A stretch of 12,378 nt of DNA from Candidatus Parcubacteria bacterium (GCA_022616215.1 JAKEFE010000031.1:1-12378); one strand, 5' to 3'. Shown: positions 1-8,100, counted from the first letter of the stretch. Numbers and translations are program-made. The notes: generated by a model not told the origin, from the sequence alone.

Positions 1-1072
1 AACCAACAACGAGCGTGAAGAAAATAAGAAGCGCACCGGGATTTCCCCCAGTGCCGCTAAGAGTGGTAAGCAAGTCCTCATCTGGTCCGATGAAGCTCCC
101 GCGCACCCCATCAAGGATTTTGAGACTTATCAATATCAGCAGGACGAATACTGGAGCGAATATGATGTTTTGTATAAATGCGTCCCACCACTTGTCTGAC
201 CATTTCTGCAGTTGCGGCACTGCCATACCGGCAAGCCCGACGGGCGACGTTACCAAAAGAAACATGAGGGTGATAGCCCGAGAAATGAATATGATGGCAC
301 CAGCCGCAAGCACCCCTATCGTTGCTATTACTAGTGCAAGTGCCCCGCCCACTACTACAAGCGCCAAGAGCCCGTTATTTGATTCCCGAATTCGCTTGAG
401 CCCGTCACTATCCTCAGTCATTAAATCCGTCACACCCGCGGCCGCGAATATGTGCGCAGCGATTCCTTTGTTTTCGCACTCTTCAGCGTTTTGCGGGTTG
501 CGGCAATCAACGCTGGCTGCCTGATTGTAGAAGGTAGACCCTATCGCGTTTGAAACATCCACCATTGCTTCTGCGATGAACAAGCTGAAGTTCAGGAGCA
601 CTGCAAAGATGATGAGGGTGGGGAGCGCTTTACCGACACTGAAGTTGTTTATCTGGAGAATGGTCTGTATACCGATGTAAAGGAATCCGAACAAAAGCAG
701 AATGTTTGCGAAATCGCGAAGAATGCCCCAGGCAAGAAGCATGCCTTCGGAGTTTGCGAAGTAATAGGAGAATTGAAAGACCGTGGTGAGCATCACCCAG
801 TTAAAGAGCCCGCCGACCCAACCAAGGATTACGTTAAAAAACTGCAGGAACAGGAGAAAGATGCTCGCTATGACTTTACCGCCGATGTTGACAAGACACT
901 TTCCAAGATCTCCTCCATCGAAAAGATTACATCCATCCCCTTCTGCATATGCGGTGGAGTGCAACGCGAACAAGCCGACAAACACCACAACAAATACAAA
1001 AACACTTCTCAAGACCATCGGCGAAGAGAGGGAGGCAAGGAGTATGCGTAATTTACGTACCAGTTCTGTCAT
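1..1072 (-). CDS. TrbL/VirB6-like polytopic membrane protein of a type IV secretion-like system (partial, C-terminus off the left edge)
   Basis: The minus-strand frame opens with ATG at 1072 and stays open for 357 codons to the window edge, so the C-terminus is missing. A signal-like segment (residues 20-43, ending AYA before EGDG) precedes hydrophobic segments near 65-90, 92-106, 112-138, 149-170, 235-263, 264-284 and 300-320. The stretch TSPVGLAGMAVPQLQKW, followed by a WW pair and an amphipathic/hydrophobic segment, resembles the core of TrbL/VirB6 inner-membrane channel proteins of conjugation and type IV secretion machines. Four Cys residues (48, 59, 190, 199) lie in probably extracytoplasmic parts. 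The start is three bases after the stop of the upstream TrbJ/VirB5-like gene, with no clear Shine-Dalgarno, which suggests co-transcription. The family call rests on topology, that motif and the neighbour; a different polytopic family is possible. Confidence 0.68.
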   Translation of the reverse strand, partial: MTELVRKLRILLASLSSPMVLRSVFVFVVVFVGLFALHSTAYAEGDGCNLFDGGDLGKCLVNIGGKVIASIFLLFLQFFNVILGWVGGLFNWVMLTTVFQFSYYFANSEGMLLAWGILRDFANILLLFGFLYIGIQTILQINNFSVGKALPTLIIFAVLLNFSLFIAEAMVDVSNAIGSTFYNQAASVDCRNPQNAEECENKGIAAHIFAAAGVTDLMTEDSDGLKRIRESNNGLLALVVVGGALALVIATIGVLAAGAIIFISRAITLMFLLVTSPVGLAGMAVPQLQKWSDKWWDAFIQNIIFAPVFVLLILISLKILDGVRGSFIGPDEDLLTTLSGTGGNPGALLIFFTLVVG

Positions 1073-1075
1073 GGG

Positions 1076-2509
1076 CTAGAAGACACATAAACGTTCTATA
1101 GTGCTGTTGAGACGCATAAGAAGTGAAGGGGGGTTGAGCTGGTCGTTGTTTTGCACATTTGTCCCAGAGGTCGCTATTTCAATCGGGCTTGGAAGGATTG
1201 GAGGGTTTTCTCTCTGGAGTGCTTCGTACGCGGCAGTTCCCTCTCGTATTCGGCCGGTTTGGTCAGGCCCGGGAGGTGCTGAAAGGTCTTCCAAAATGTC
1301 ATTCAGGCGCGCAATCGCGACCGCAGCTTTTGCGATGGCGGCATTAGCGTCTTCAAGCGCCTGTCGTGCTTCCTCTGCTTCTTCAGAGGTTCTGTTGCCA
1401 CAAAGCTCCACCGCACGTTCCGCTGCATCTTTAATTATCTGCCAGTTACTTTGATACTGTTTTATTTGGTCAATTTGCCCGCTGATAATTGAGATGGAGC
1501 GACTACTGCCGGAGAGTCCTCCTGCTTGGGATGGGTCGGTGGCTTCGTCAACCGGTGAGCGCCCCCCGCCTCCCGAAGAACTTGAAAGTCCGGAAAACCC
1601 CGCTCCGCCGAGCATTTTATTTACAAGACCCTGAAAGATGGCACCAATCATTTCATCTATCTCGTCCGCGCTCACCATCGCATCAATATCTGAACCGAGC
1701 GCTTTCTCTATTCGGTCATGGATAAAGGAACCAGGCGTACGTACTGTCTGCCCCGGTTCGCAACCGCGCGCGGGCGGTTGGAGACTCACTGGCTCTCCTT
1801 CTGCCGGCGGCGGCGGATCCCCGCACCACGAGAGAATGCCGCGACTCCAGTTGAGCTGTATGGTGCGTTCGCCAAGAGCACGGCTGATGCGATCTTCAAG
1901 TTCGCGACGCGCTTCTTCGTAGGATCCTATAGGATTGTTTTGTGGATTTATCCATGTGTGTATCCATGCGCGTATGCCACCTCTGTTGATATCCCCGCGC
2001 AAGAAAGCATCCGGATTGTCGGAATATTGGTCAAGTGTGTATTGGTTCCTCAAAAAGAAAGAAGCGTCTGAAGTGAGTCTTCGATAGTTCATACGAAGGT
2101 CCCGTATAAGAGCATCGCGGAATGGTGTATTTATGTAACCGCTTATGCCAAGTTCATTGAAAAATTCATCCGCAATTGCATCTCCGAGTGCTCTGAAATT
2201 CCCGCGAAGGTCATCAACAAATGCCGGGGATCCTTGGAATCCACTGTTTGCCCAGTTGATGACGCTTCGCATCATAGACTGAATGGCCGTGCGTGCGGCA
2301 ATGGTGACCAAAGGATCAAGGATGTATTCTTTGATACTTATGTCTCCATCAAAGATCGCGGAAAGAGTATTTTGTATGACGTTTGCGGCATCAAAAACGG
2401 CCCACTGGGCGTGAGCGGTGCGCGGATAGCCCGCACTCCCCAATACCATCACTAATGCAACGATGATTGCGACAAGTTTGTTTCCTGCTTTGTGCGAAGT
2501 TTGTTTCAT
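1076..2509 (-). CDS. Secreted TrbJ/VirB5-like protein of the type IV secretion-like cluster
   Basis: The 477-residue product starts at ATG 2509; a TTG two codons upstream (2515) is possible but overlaps less sensible context. Residues 1-34 form a clear signal peptide (basic N-terminus, hydrophobic core 12-26, AHA at 32-34). The mature protein begins QWAVFDAANVIQNTLSAI, which resembles the start of mature TrbJ/VirB5 conjugation proteins (QW-VFDPTN-type). The middle is mostly helical. A Gly/Ser-rich linker lies near 320-345, followed by a Glu/Ala-rich probable coiled coil near 360-415. Isolated Cys residues include one three positions from the C-terminus. VirB5/TrbJ proteins are periplasmic or pilus-tip components in diderm bacteria. 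This protein is about twice the usual family length (inference: added domains). It sits between the calcium-motif gene (6-base gap) and the TrbL/VirB6-like gene (3-base gap). Family assignment is moderate. Confidence 0.6.
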   Translation of the reverse strand: MKQTSHKAGNKLVAIIVALVMVLGSAGYPRTAHAQWAVFDAANVIQNTLSAIFDGDISIKEYILDPLVTIAARTAIQSMMRSVINWANSGFQGSPAFVDDLRGNFRALGDAIADEFFNELGISGYINTPFRDALIRDLRMNYRRLTSDASFFLRNQYTLDQYSDNPDAFLRGDINRGGIRAWIHTWINPQNNPIGSYEEARRELEDRISRALGERTIQLNWSRGILSWCGDPPPPAEGEPVSLQPPARGCEPGQTVRTPGSFIHDRIEKALGSDIDAMVSADEIDEMIGAIFQGLVNKMLGGAGFSGLSSSSGGGGRSPVDEATDPSQAGGLSGSSRSISIISGQIDQIKQYQSNWQIIKDAAERAVELCGNRTSEEAEEARQALEDANAAIAKAAVAIARLNDILEDLSAPPGPDQTGRIREGTAAYEALQRENPPILPSPIEIATSGTNVQNNDQLNPPSLLMRLNSTIERLCVF

Positions 2510-2515
2510 AACCAA

Positions 2516-3511
2516 TTATCTGTTCGCGTTCCCTTCTGTAGCCGTTTGCATAAGAAGATAAAACAAGTATCCGGGCTCACCAGAAGCAATGACTACTCCC
2601 ACATTAGTAAACACTCCGTGCATTCCTGAGAATGCGTCTGCCATTTCGTAGGCCGCCGCCTCATAACCCCCAAGCCCCACAAGCCCCCGCATGGGGTCTT
2701 CATTAAACAACGCCATATCACTCACCACCTCACCCATGCGGTGGAGCGTATTTGCAAGTTTAAGGTGCGACAGAGACGCTTCAGAGGGCACCGGCACACG
2801 GATATACGCTTCAGCCAACCTCTGATAGGTGTCTCCTATCGCCCTCACTTTTTGAAGTGCAGACGCGTCGCTTCTATAAAGTGCATCAGCGAAATATTCA
2901 ATTTCACTTTTGACCACACCACTTTGGCCACTCGTTTCCCCGACTGCCTCTACCTGCGAGGCGTACGTAAGAAGCGCCGCTTCTCCTCCAGGCACAACGG
3001 AGAGATCTCCGGTACCGTAACGCGGCTCCGCAACGTCAACGGAGTACAGCTCTTCTATGGAGCTTTCCACGAATGTGAGGAGCTCTTCTTCAGTAGGAGG
3101 TCCGAGCGTTTGGTTTACAAGATACGATTCAAAGAGCTGACGTCCGAAACGCTCGGTCAGGGTTCCCTCCTCTACCGGAATACCCGGAATTTCTTCGTCA
3201 AGCGGGAGTGCCTCCTGATCGGAAACGAATTTCGGCTTTACTTTTCCGCTATCTACGGCTTCTTTGTCGGTCAGAGCAGGGTCAAGAGAGTTTGGATTTG
3301 CGAGGTCTGAACCATAGAGCTTCTCCTGCCAGTCAAAAAGACCATCGGCATCAGTGTCCTGCTTTGCGTATGCTTTCAAAAGCTCCTGCGTCGCCCCCGC
3401 GCTTACGATTTCAGGACCTCGCGGCGCGGAGAAATAGAACGCAGCGGCGACAAGACCGCCTGAAATAATGAGCGAGAGTATTGTGGAAACGATACGAGGA
3501 GATACCACCAT
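2516..3511 (-). CDS. Membrane-anchored protein with a thrombospondin type 3-like calcium-binding motif
   Basis: This 331-residue protein has one N-terminal transmembrane segment (about 8-28) and an extracytoplasmic body. Residues 51-77 contain DTDADGLFDWQEKLYGSD, with acidic positions D52, D54, D56, D60, E63 and D69. This is the DxDxDGxxDxxE pattern of thrombospondin type 3 and dockerin-like calcium loops. The rest (about 110-331) is helical and is not recognised. It is the first gene of the three-gene minus-strand set, and its stop lies just before the start of the TrbJ/VirB5-like gene. The context suggests a structural or assembly part of the same envelope machine; no enzymatic motif is visible. 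A 61-base gap separates its start from the end of rsmA, and no convincing promoter was seen there, so it may be read through from rsmA. Confidence 0.75.
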   Translation of the reverse strand: MVVSPRIVSTILSLIISGGLVAAAFYFSAPRGPEIVSAGATQELLKAYAKQDTDADGLFDWQEKLYGSDLANPNSLDPALTDKEAVDSGKVKPKFVSDQEALPLDEEIPGIPVEEGTLTERFGRQLFESYLVNQTLGPPTEEELLTFVESSIEELYSVDVAEPRYGTGDLSVVPGGEAALLTYASQVEAVGETSGQSGVVKSEIEYFADALYRSDASALQKVRAIGDTYQRLAEAYIRVPVPSEASLSHLKLANTLHRMGEVVSDMALFNEDPMRGLVGLGGYEAAAYEMADAFSGMHGVFTNVGVVIASGEPGYLFYLLMQTATEGNANR

Positions 3512-3572
3512 AACCCGTATTCAAATGGTAGCACGAGGAGTGTGAGCGCCCCCCTTGTCTGTGCATTAGTGT

Positions 3573-4355
3573 TTAGAGGTATGCGGCAAGTCTTTGCCAG
3601 TCGGGAAGCAACACGTCTTCAGCGCGCACTTTCTCGCTCATCTGCGCACGGACAAACGCATCGTTCACCTTATGAGGAGGCGCGATAGCTTCAAGATTGC
3701 GCACAAGAAGTTTTCTTTTGTGTGCAAATCCTGCCCGCACAATGTCAAAAAAGCGCTCCTCTGCTTTTTGTGAAGGAAAGGCATCCGTTCTAATGTGTGA
3801 GACGGTCAATACGGCCGAATCAACGCCTGGAGCGGGCTTGAACGCGCCCTTTGGCACCGTAAATTGGTATTTCGGAACTCCGAACACCTTCACAGACAGG
3901 GACAGCACGCTCTCTTTTTTTGAGCGTGCGATGCGCTCCGCAACTTCTTTTTGCACCAGAAGAGTCATTGATTCCGGTTTGTGTGCGGTCGTAAGGAACT
4001 GCCGAATAATGTCGCCGGTAATGTAATACGGAATGTTGGCGACGAGTTTGTAGGAACCGGAAATAATGGTCGGGTCAAATGTGCGAATGTCTCCTGAAAT
4101 AATACGCAGACATCCGGATGCGATCTGTGGAGCAAAGGTTTCTTCAAGTAAAGGCACAAGCTCTGTATCTGCCTCAACCGCGATGACCTTTTTTGCGCGA
4201 GCCATAAGCGCGCGGGTCAAGATTCCTGTCCCCGGCCCTATTTCAAGCACGGTGTCGGCGGCAGATACTCCGGCGACTTCTACGATGCGCTCAGTAATCT
4301 GTGGATGCATCAGAAAATGTTGACCGAGTGATTTTTTTGCACGCATATGCGGCAT
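3573..4355 (-). CDS. rsmA: 16S rRNA (adenine1518-N6/adenine1519-N6)-dimethyltransferase RsmA
   Basis: RsmA (KsgA) transfers four methyl groups from S-adenosylmethionine to two adjacent adenines in the helix 45 loop of 16S rRNA, late in small-subunit assembly. The family signatures are in order: KKSLGQHFL (7-15), the SAM-binding loop LEIGPGTGILT (37-47), the acidic ribose-binding residues E61 and D63, GDI (88-90), and the catalytic motif NIPYYI at 107-112. A C-terminal helical domain follows. At 260 residues it is the normal family length. ATG at 4355 is favoured because a TATAGC box at 4372-4367 (minus strand) would start RNA near 4360. ATG at 4346, giving MRAKKSLGQ, is the alternative and looks more like other family members. 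The gene is divergent from the prenyltransferase and upstream of the type IV secretion-like genes. Confidence 0.95.
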   Translation of the reverse strand: MPHMRAKKSLGQHFLMHPQITERIVEVAGVSAADTVLEIGPGTGILTRALMARAKKVIAVEADTELVPLLEETFAPQIASGCLRIISGDIRTFDPTIISGSYKLVANIPYYITGDIIRQFLTTAHKPESMTLLVQKEVAERIARSKKESVLSLSVKVFGVPKYQFTVPKGAFKPAPGVDSAVLTVSHIRTDAFPSQKAEERFFDIVRAGFAHKRKLLVRNLEAIAPPHKVNDAFVRAQMSEKVRAEDVLLPDWQRLAAYL

Positions 4356-4368
4356 GCTAGCACGACGC

Positions 4369-4374
4369 TATACT
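4369..4374 (+). promoter_or_regulatory. -10 box TATACT for the prenyltransferase, probably shared with divergent rsmA
   Basis: TATACT is followed by six bases and then ATG 4381, so RNA would begin at or next to the start codon. No good -35 hexamer is seen at 16-18 bases. On the other strand the same site reads TATAGC (4372-4367), 11 bases before rsmA ATG 4355. Assignment is by position and consensus only. Confidence 0.55.
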
Positions 4375-4380
4375 GCTTTC

Positions 4381-6000
4381 ATGCTTTCCCGCCTGATAAG
4401 AAGCATTGAGCGCACCCCGCTTACGCTCACCGGTTTTATTGCTACCTTTAGCGCAATTGTGTTCATACGGTGCGCGCTTGAAGCGCTCTCAAGTCCTACG
4501 TCAAGCGGGTTCCCCTCCATTGATCCTCAAACGCTTGTTCATTACGGCAGTTTTTATCTTGCCGCGTACTTTGCCTTTGCACTCGTCATCGGTTTTTTCA
4601 CAAAAAACTATGAGCAGTCGGCAAAAATGCTGCTGTTTGCCTTCCCCATTATCTGGGTGCCTCCGCTTATAGACCTCTTCTTTCACGGAGCGTTGGGGAG
4701 CACGATGACGTATCTCTTTCATGCACCGCCGCTCCTTTTCCGTGATTTCTTTACGTTCTTTGGCCCTTTTGAGAAGGCGGGCATCACCCTTGGTATCCGG
4801 CTTGAAATAGCGGCGGCGCTTATAGGGGTTGCGCTCTATGTGTGGCGTACCACACGCAGTGTGGCACGAACGATTCTTGCGGCAATCTCTTTCTACGCCG
4901 TTTCATTCCTCCTCGTCGCTCTCCCTTCGCTTATCTTTCTTGTTTCAGGAGGAATAGGACTTTCATCTCTCCCCTTCTTTGTTGAGGCCATACAGTCATC
5001 GGGCCTTGTCGCAAACGCTCTTCCCGGCACGGCAGTTCCATCGTCGGACGTTGTTTTTCTTGAAACCGGCTTCAATAAACTCATGTCGTTGGTATTCGTG
5101 CCGGTCATTACCGCACTTGGTGTGTTGCTTGCCTACACCGTTCGCCCTACGCACGTTCTCGCTCATCTAAAAAATTCCCGCGCCACTCGTTTTTTCTCGT
5201 ATACCTTCTTTATTATTTCTGGAATATTGTTTGCCCTTCCGTACGGGTTTACCGCATCGTGGCCTGATGTGCTTGGCATCGTGTCGCTCCTTATCGCGCT
5301 CTACGGGGCATGGATGGTTGCCGTCTGCACAAATGATCTCGTTGATACCGACATTGATGCGCTCTCAAACAAAAACCGCCCGCTTATTAAAGGCACGCTC
5401 TCTCACGAAGATATGCGAGGAGCCGCGTGGCTGTTTTTTGCTCTACTTCTTTTTGCCGCGTGGAGCGCCGGATATTATCCGCTCTTTTTTATACTGCTCT
5501 TTACCGCGCTCTATTTCATCTATTCTGTTCCCCCGCTTCGTTTAAAACGTATTCCGGTACTCTCGTCGCTTCTCATTGGAGGCGCTGGTGCCGCAGTAAC
5601 ACTTGCCGGATTTACCTTCGCCTCTCCCGACAAAACGGTTGAAGCGTATCCGCTCACCTTTGTTCTTGGTGTATTCATATGTTTTGCTCTTGTTGCAAAT
5701 ATCCGGGACCTCAAAGACATTGAAGGAGACGAAGCGGCGGGAATTCCTACACTGGCAACACTTCTCAAAAAATGGTTCGGTAGGGAGAACGCCTTCCGCA
5801 TCATCGGAGCACTCGCGGCTCTTGCGTTTTTCATTTCTCCGTTATTTGTGAGCGTGCCTCTTCTTCCCTTTGCGGCCGTTATCGCGGGCGTGCTTTCCTA
5901 CGCGGCGATTGTTTCAAAACCCTACAACGAACGGTTCATTGCGCTCGTTGCCTTTGTGTATCTTTTTGCCGCGGGTCTTCTCTACCTATGTGTGCAATAA
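4381..6000 (+). CDS. UbiA-family prenyltransferase with an extra N-terminal membrane domain
   Basis: UbiA enzymes are integral membrane prenyltransferases that use Mg-bound polyprenyl diphosphate. Both Asp-rich motifs are intact: NDLVDTDID at 318-326, followed by KNRPL (331-335), and NIRDLKDIEGD at 440-450. They sit in a C-terminal UbiA domain at about 262-539. The N-terminal part of about 260 residues is also polytopic (segments near 14-36, 52-75, 82-103, 136-155, 162-185 and 230-255) and is not recognised; ordinary UbiA proteins are only about 280-310 residues. The acceptor cannot be read from the sequence: quinone, chlorin, lipid and decaprenyl-phosphoribose branches all share these motifs. 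The start at 4381 is chosen over ATG 4354 because a TATACT box at 4369-4374 lies between them, six bases before 4381. The gene ends one base from the end of the convergent helicase gene. Confidence 0.87.
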   Translation: MLSRLIRSIERTPLTLTGFIATFSAIVFIRCALEALSSPTSSGFPSIDPQTLVHYGSFYLAAYFAFALVIGFFTKNYEQSAKMLLFAFPIIWVPPLIDLFFHGALGSTMTYLFHAPPLLFRDFFTFFGPFEKAGITLGIRLEIAAALIGVALYVWRTTRSVARTILAAISFYAVSFLLVALPSLIFLVSGGIGLSSLPFFVEAIQSSGLVANALPGTAVPSSDVVFLETGFNKLMSLVFVPVITALGVLLAYTVRPTHVLAHLKNSRATRFFSYTFFIISGILFALPYGFTASWPDVLGIVSLLIALYGAWMVAVCTNDLVDTDIDALSNKNRPLIKGTLSHEDMRGAAWLFFALLLFAAWSAGYYPLFFILLFTALYFIYSVPPLRLKRIPVLSSLLIGGAGAAVTLAGFTFASPDKTVEAYPLTFVLGVFICFALVANIRDLKDIEGDEAAGIPTLATLLKKWFGRENAFRIIGALAALAFFISPLFVSVPLLPFAAVIAGVLSYAAIVSKPYNERFIALVAFVYLFAAGLLYLCVQ

Positions 6001-6001
6001 C

Positions 6002-7927
6002 CTACGCTTCTATACTGTCTTCCTCTTCGTGGTGTTGATACGTGATAAGCGACGCATCAATATCGCTTATAAATTGCGATGGTTCCTGCAGGAAGTCGGT
6101 GCCGTAGATGCGGCGTACGCGCGCAAGCGTCAGATACAGCCGCGACTTTGCACGCGTTACGGCCACATAAAAAAGCCGCCGCTCCTCTTCTTCATCTCGC
6201 TCTTCTCCGTCGCCCATGCCTTCGTGCGGGAAAAGCCCTTCCTCAAGTCCTGCAACGAACACGGTCCCAAATTCAAGGCCTTTTGCGGCATGCACGGTCA
6301 TGAGCGTTACGCCTTTTCGCTCTTTCTTTCGATCCATTTCATCTTGATCTGACGCAAGGGCAACGTCGGCAAGAAACGCAGCAATCCCCTCTTCTCCAAC
6401 AAGCGCATCGTGACGGCTTGCAAGCGTTGCAAGCTCCTGTGCGTTTTGGAGTCTTTCCGCATCATCCTCGCCGCCTTTCTCGTAGGTAGCTTTCATGCCA
6501 CTGTGTTCAATAACAAGCCGAACGAATTCCGACGGATGCACTGATGGCGCGGCGGTATGAAGGTCGCACATTATTTTTTCAAACGCTTCAACTTTTGCGC
6601 GCTCCCCCGCCTTAAGGTCTTCGCGTTTTCCCGCAGCAAGTTTTCCGAGCGTTACTTTTCCAATACCGCGAGACGGAAACTGTACGGCGCGCATCCGATC
6701 AGCCTCACGCGACGGGTCAAGAGCAAGCCGTATCCATGCAATCACGTCTTTCACTTCTTTTCGGTCGTAAAACTGGGTGCCCAAAAGTCGGTACGCAACA
6801 CCTGCTGTAAGAAAAGCTTCTTCAAGCGCACGTGATTGGAAGTTTGTTCGGTACAGCACAGCGATGTCCTCAGGCGGCATTCCGTTTCGTATGAGGCGTT
6901 GAGACTCCTGCGCGATAAACTGCGCTTCCCGGTCTCCGGTCTGTGCCATATGTACGTGAATGGTTTCTCCCTGTGCGTTTTCTGTTACGGAACGCTTCTC
7001 CTTTCGGTTTTTGTTTTTCTCTATGATTTGGTTTGCTGCGTCAACAATGTTTTTTGATGAGCGGTAGTTGTGTTCTAGCACGATTGTTTTCGCTTCGGGA
7101 TAGACGCGATCGAACTCAAGCAAGTTATCAATCGTTGCGCCTCTCCACGTGTAAATGGTTTGGTCTATATCGCCGACGACGAACACATTTTTTCGCGCAC
7201 CAGCAAGCAAGTTGGTGAGTCGTCCTTGAAGGTCGTTAGTATCTTGATACTCGTCTATGTGAATGAAGTGAAAACGATCTTCCACTAAACGCCGCACCTC
7301 CTCATGTTCCTCCAACAATTTCACCGGAAGATGGATGAGGTCATCAAAATCAAGCGCTTTTTCATCGCGCAACGTTTTTTCATACACATCCCACGCATCA
7401 GCCGTAATGCGGGAGCGAAAACTTTCGTGCCCGTGTCGTTCACGGAATTCCGCAAGCGTCTGTCCCTCCCCTTTTGCTTTTGAAATACGCGACAGTATGG
7501 CGCGCGGTGGCACTTCTTTCGGATCCATGTCGAGTGATTTGAGCGCGGCCTTTACCGCGCGTTCAGAATCATCGCGGTCAAAGATTGAAAAGTGTCTTGG
7601 TGTGCCAAGCATCCTGCCATACGTCTCAAGCAATTCCCGTCCGAGCCCATGAAAGGTTGCAATGAAAGGCACTGACCCCTTCCTCCAAACGGCAACTTCC
7701 TGCCCGAGGGAAGCGGAGAGCCGCTCCCGCATTTCACGGGCGGCCTTGTTAGTAAAGGTAACGGCCAGGATCCTCTCCGGTGCCACCCCTTGGCGTATTA
7801 AATGGTATATCCGGGTGGTCAGCACACGGGTTTTGCCGCTGCCGGCGCCCGCCAAAACCGAAACTGGCCCCTCCGTCAGAAGAACGGCTTCTTTTTGTCG
7901 TTCGTTAAGCCCATCAAGATAATTCAC
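6002..7927 (-). CDS. UvrD/PcrA-type superfamily 1A DNA helicase
   Basis: This is an ATP-dependent 3'-5' DNA helicase of the UvrD/Rep/PcrA group, which acts in nucleotide-excision and mismatch repair and in clearing replication forks. The motifs are complete: Q motif LNERQKEAV (7-15), Walker A GAGSGKT (27-33), motif Ia TFTNKAAREM, Walker B DEYQDT (225-230), motif III GDIDQTIYTWRGA, motif IV EHNYRSS, motif V TVHAAKGLEF (544-553) and motif VI VAVTRAKSRLYL (588-599). At 641 residues it is shorter than typical UvrD or PcrA (about 720). It ends soon after motif VI and so lacks the usual C-terminal Tudor-like tail. The start is GTG at 7927, six bases after a TATGAT box, with an in-frame TAG just upstream. 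It cannot be assigned to uvrD, pcrA or rep individually. Confidence 0.95.
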   Translation of the reverse strand: MNYLDGLNERQKEAVLLTEGPVSVLAGAGSGKTRVLTTRIYHLIRQGVAPERILAVTFTNKAAREMRERLSASLGQEVAVWRKGSVPFIATFHGLGRELLETYGRMLGTPRHFSIFDRDDSERAVKAALKSLDMDPKEVPPRAILSRISKAKGEGQTLAEFRERHGHESFRSRITADAWDVYEKTLRDEKALDFDDLIHLPVKLLEEHEEVRRLVEDRFHFIHIDEYQDTNDLQGRLTNLLAGARKNVFVVGDIDQTIYTWRGATIDNLLEFDRVYPEAKTIVLEHNYRSSKNIVDAANQIIEKNKNRKEKRSVTENAQGETIHVHMAQTGDREAQFIAQESQRLIRNGMPPEDIAVLYRTNFQSRALEEAFLTAGVAYRLLGTQFYDRKEVKDVIAWIRLALDPSREADRMRAVQFPSRGIGKVTLGKLAAGKREDLKAGERAKVEAFEKIMCDLHTAAPSVHPSEFVRLVIEHSGMKATYEKGGEDDAERLQNAQELATLASRHDALVGEEGIAAFLADVALASDQDEMDRKKERKGVTLMTVHAAKGLEFGTVFVAGLEEGLFPHEGMGDGEERDEEEERRLFYVAVTRAKSRLYLTLARVRRIYGTDFLQEPSQFISDIDASLITYQHHEEEDSIEA

Positions 7928-7933
7928 TAGAGC

Positions 7934-7939
7934 ATCATA
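7934..7939 (-). promoter_or_regulatory. -10 box TATGAT for the helicase gene
   Basis: TATGAT on the minus strand is followed by six bases and then the GTG start at 7927, which predicts a leaderless or nearly leaderless mRNA. No convincing -35 element was found 16-18 bases upstream. Confidence 0.5.
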
Positions 7940-7979
7940 ACGTGCACGCAGAGAAGTTTCATAAAATGGCTTATTTCAA

Positions 7980-8009
7980 GGACAAAAGGCGTTGTCCACC
8001 TGTGTACAA
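7980..8009. promoter_or_regulatory. Two overlapping inverted repeats between divergent promoters (candidate operators)
   Basis: GGACAA-N6-TTGTCC (7980-7997) is a perfect 6-base inverted repeat. Overlapping it, 7992-8009 reads TTGTnCACnnGTGnACAA, an 18-base near-palindrome of the size and symmetry of a dimeric repressor site. Both lie between the helicase -10 box and the promoter at 8018-8045. No regulator gene is in the window, so the binding protein is unknown. Confidence 0.4.
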
Positions 8010-8011
8010 AA

Positions 8012-8024
8012 GGGTCATTGACCC
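8012..8024. promoter_or_regulatory. Perfect palindrome GGGTCA-T-TGACCC overlapping a -35 box
   Basis: A perfect 6-base inverted repeat around a single T. Its right arm supplies the TTGACC -35 hexamer at 8018-8023, so a protein bound here would block that promoter. The function is inferred from position alone. Confidence 0.45.
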
Positions 8025-8045
8025 TCACCCATGCCGCGCTATACT
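8018..8045 (+). promoter_or_regulatory. Housekeeping-type promoter upstream of the M23 peptidase gene
   Basis: TTGACC (8018-8023), a 16-base spacer and TATACT (8040-8045) match the sigma-70-type consensus well and form the only clear -35/-10 pair seen in the window. RNA would begin near 8052, about 150 bases before GTG 8203, or about 18 bases before ATG 8070. Confidence 0.6.
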
Positions 8046-8076
8046 CGTGGGGTTGGCAGATTTGGGAATATGCAAG

Positions 8077-8100
8077 AAATGGCTTATGTAAGCCATTTTT
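8077..8100 (+). terminator. Hairpin followed by T5 in the leader of the M23 gene (attenuator-like or palindromic site)
   Basis: AAATGGCTTA (8077-8086) and its exact complement (8089-8098) flank two bases, and the run ends TTTTT (8096-8100). This has the form of an AT-rich intrinsic terminator, about 25-50 bases after the predicted transcription start. The stem is weak in G+C and no gene ends upstream on this strand, so it may instead be an attenuator or a DNA-binding palindrome. A direct copy of AAATGGCTTAT also occurs at 7964-7974. Confidence 0.4.

Noticed and set aside
15..524. Open plus-strand frame of 169 codons
   Set aside because: It lies opposite the TrbL/VirB6-like gene, has low-complexity Ser/Thr/Pro composition and shows no motif; the minus-strand frame has a signal peptide and membrane segments.
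2741..3310. Open plus-strand frame of 189 codons
   Set aside because: It is antisense to the calcium-motif gene, whose membrane anchor and DxDxDG loop are clear; the plus-strand product is Arg-rich with no recognisable feature.
4354..4380. Earlier ATG for the prenyltransferase
   Set aside because: The TATACT box at 4369-4374 would fall inside the coding region, and the extra residues add nothing recognisable.
6011..6016. TATACT on the plus strand near the end of the helicase gene
   Set aside because: It falls in coding sequence, with no start codon 6-8 bases downstream and no gene to serve.
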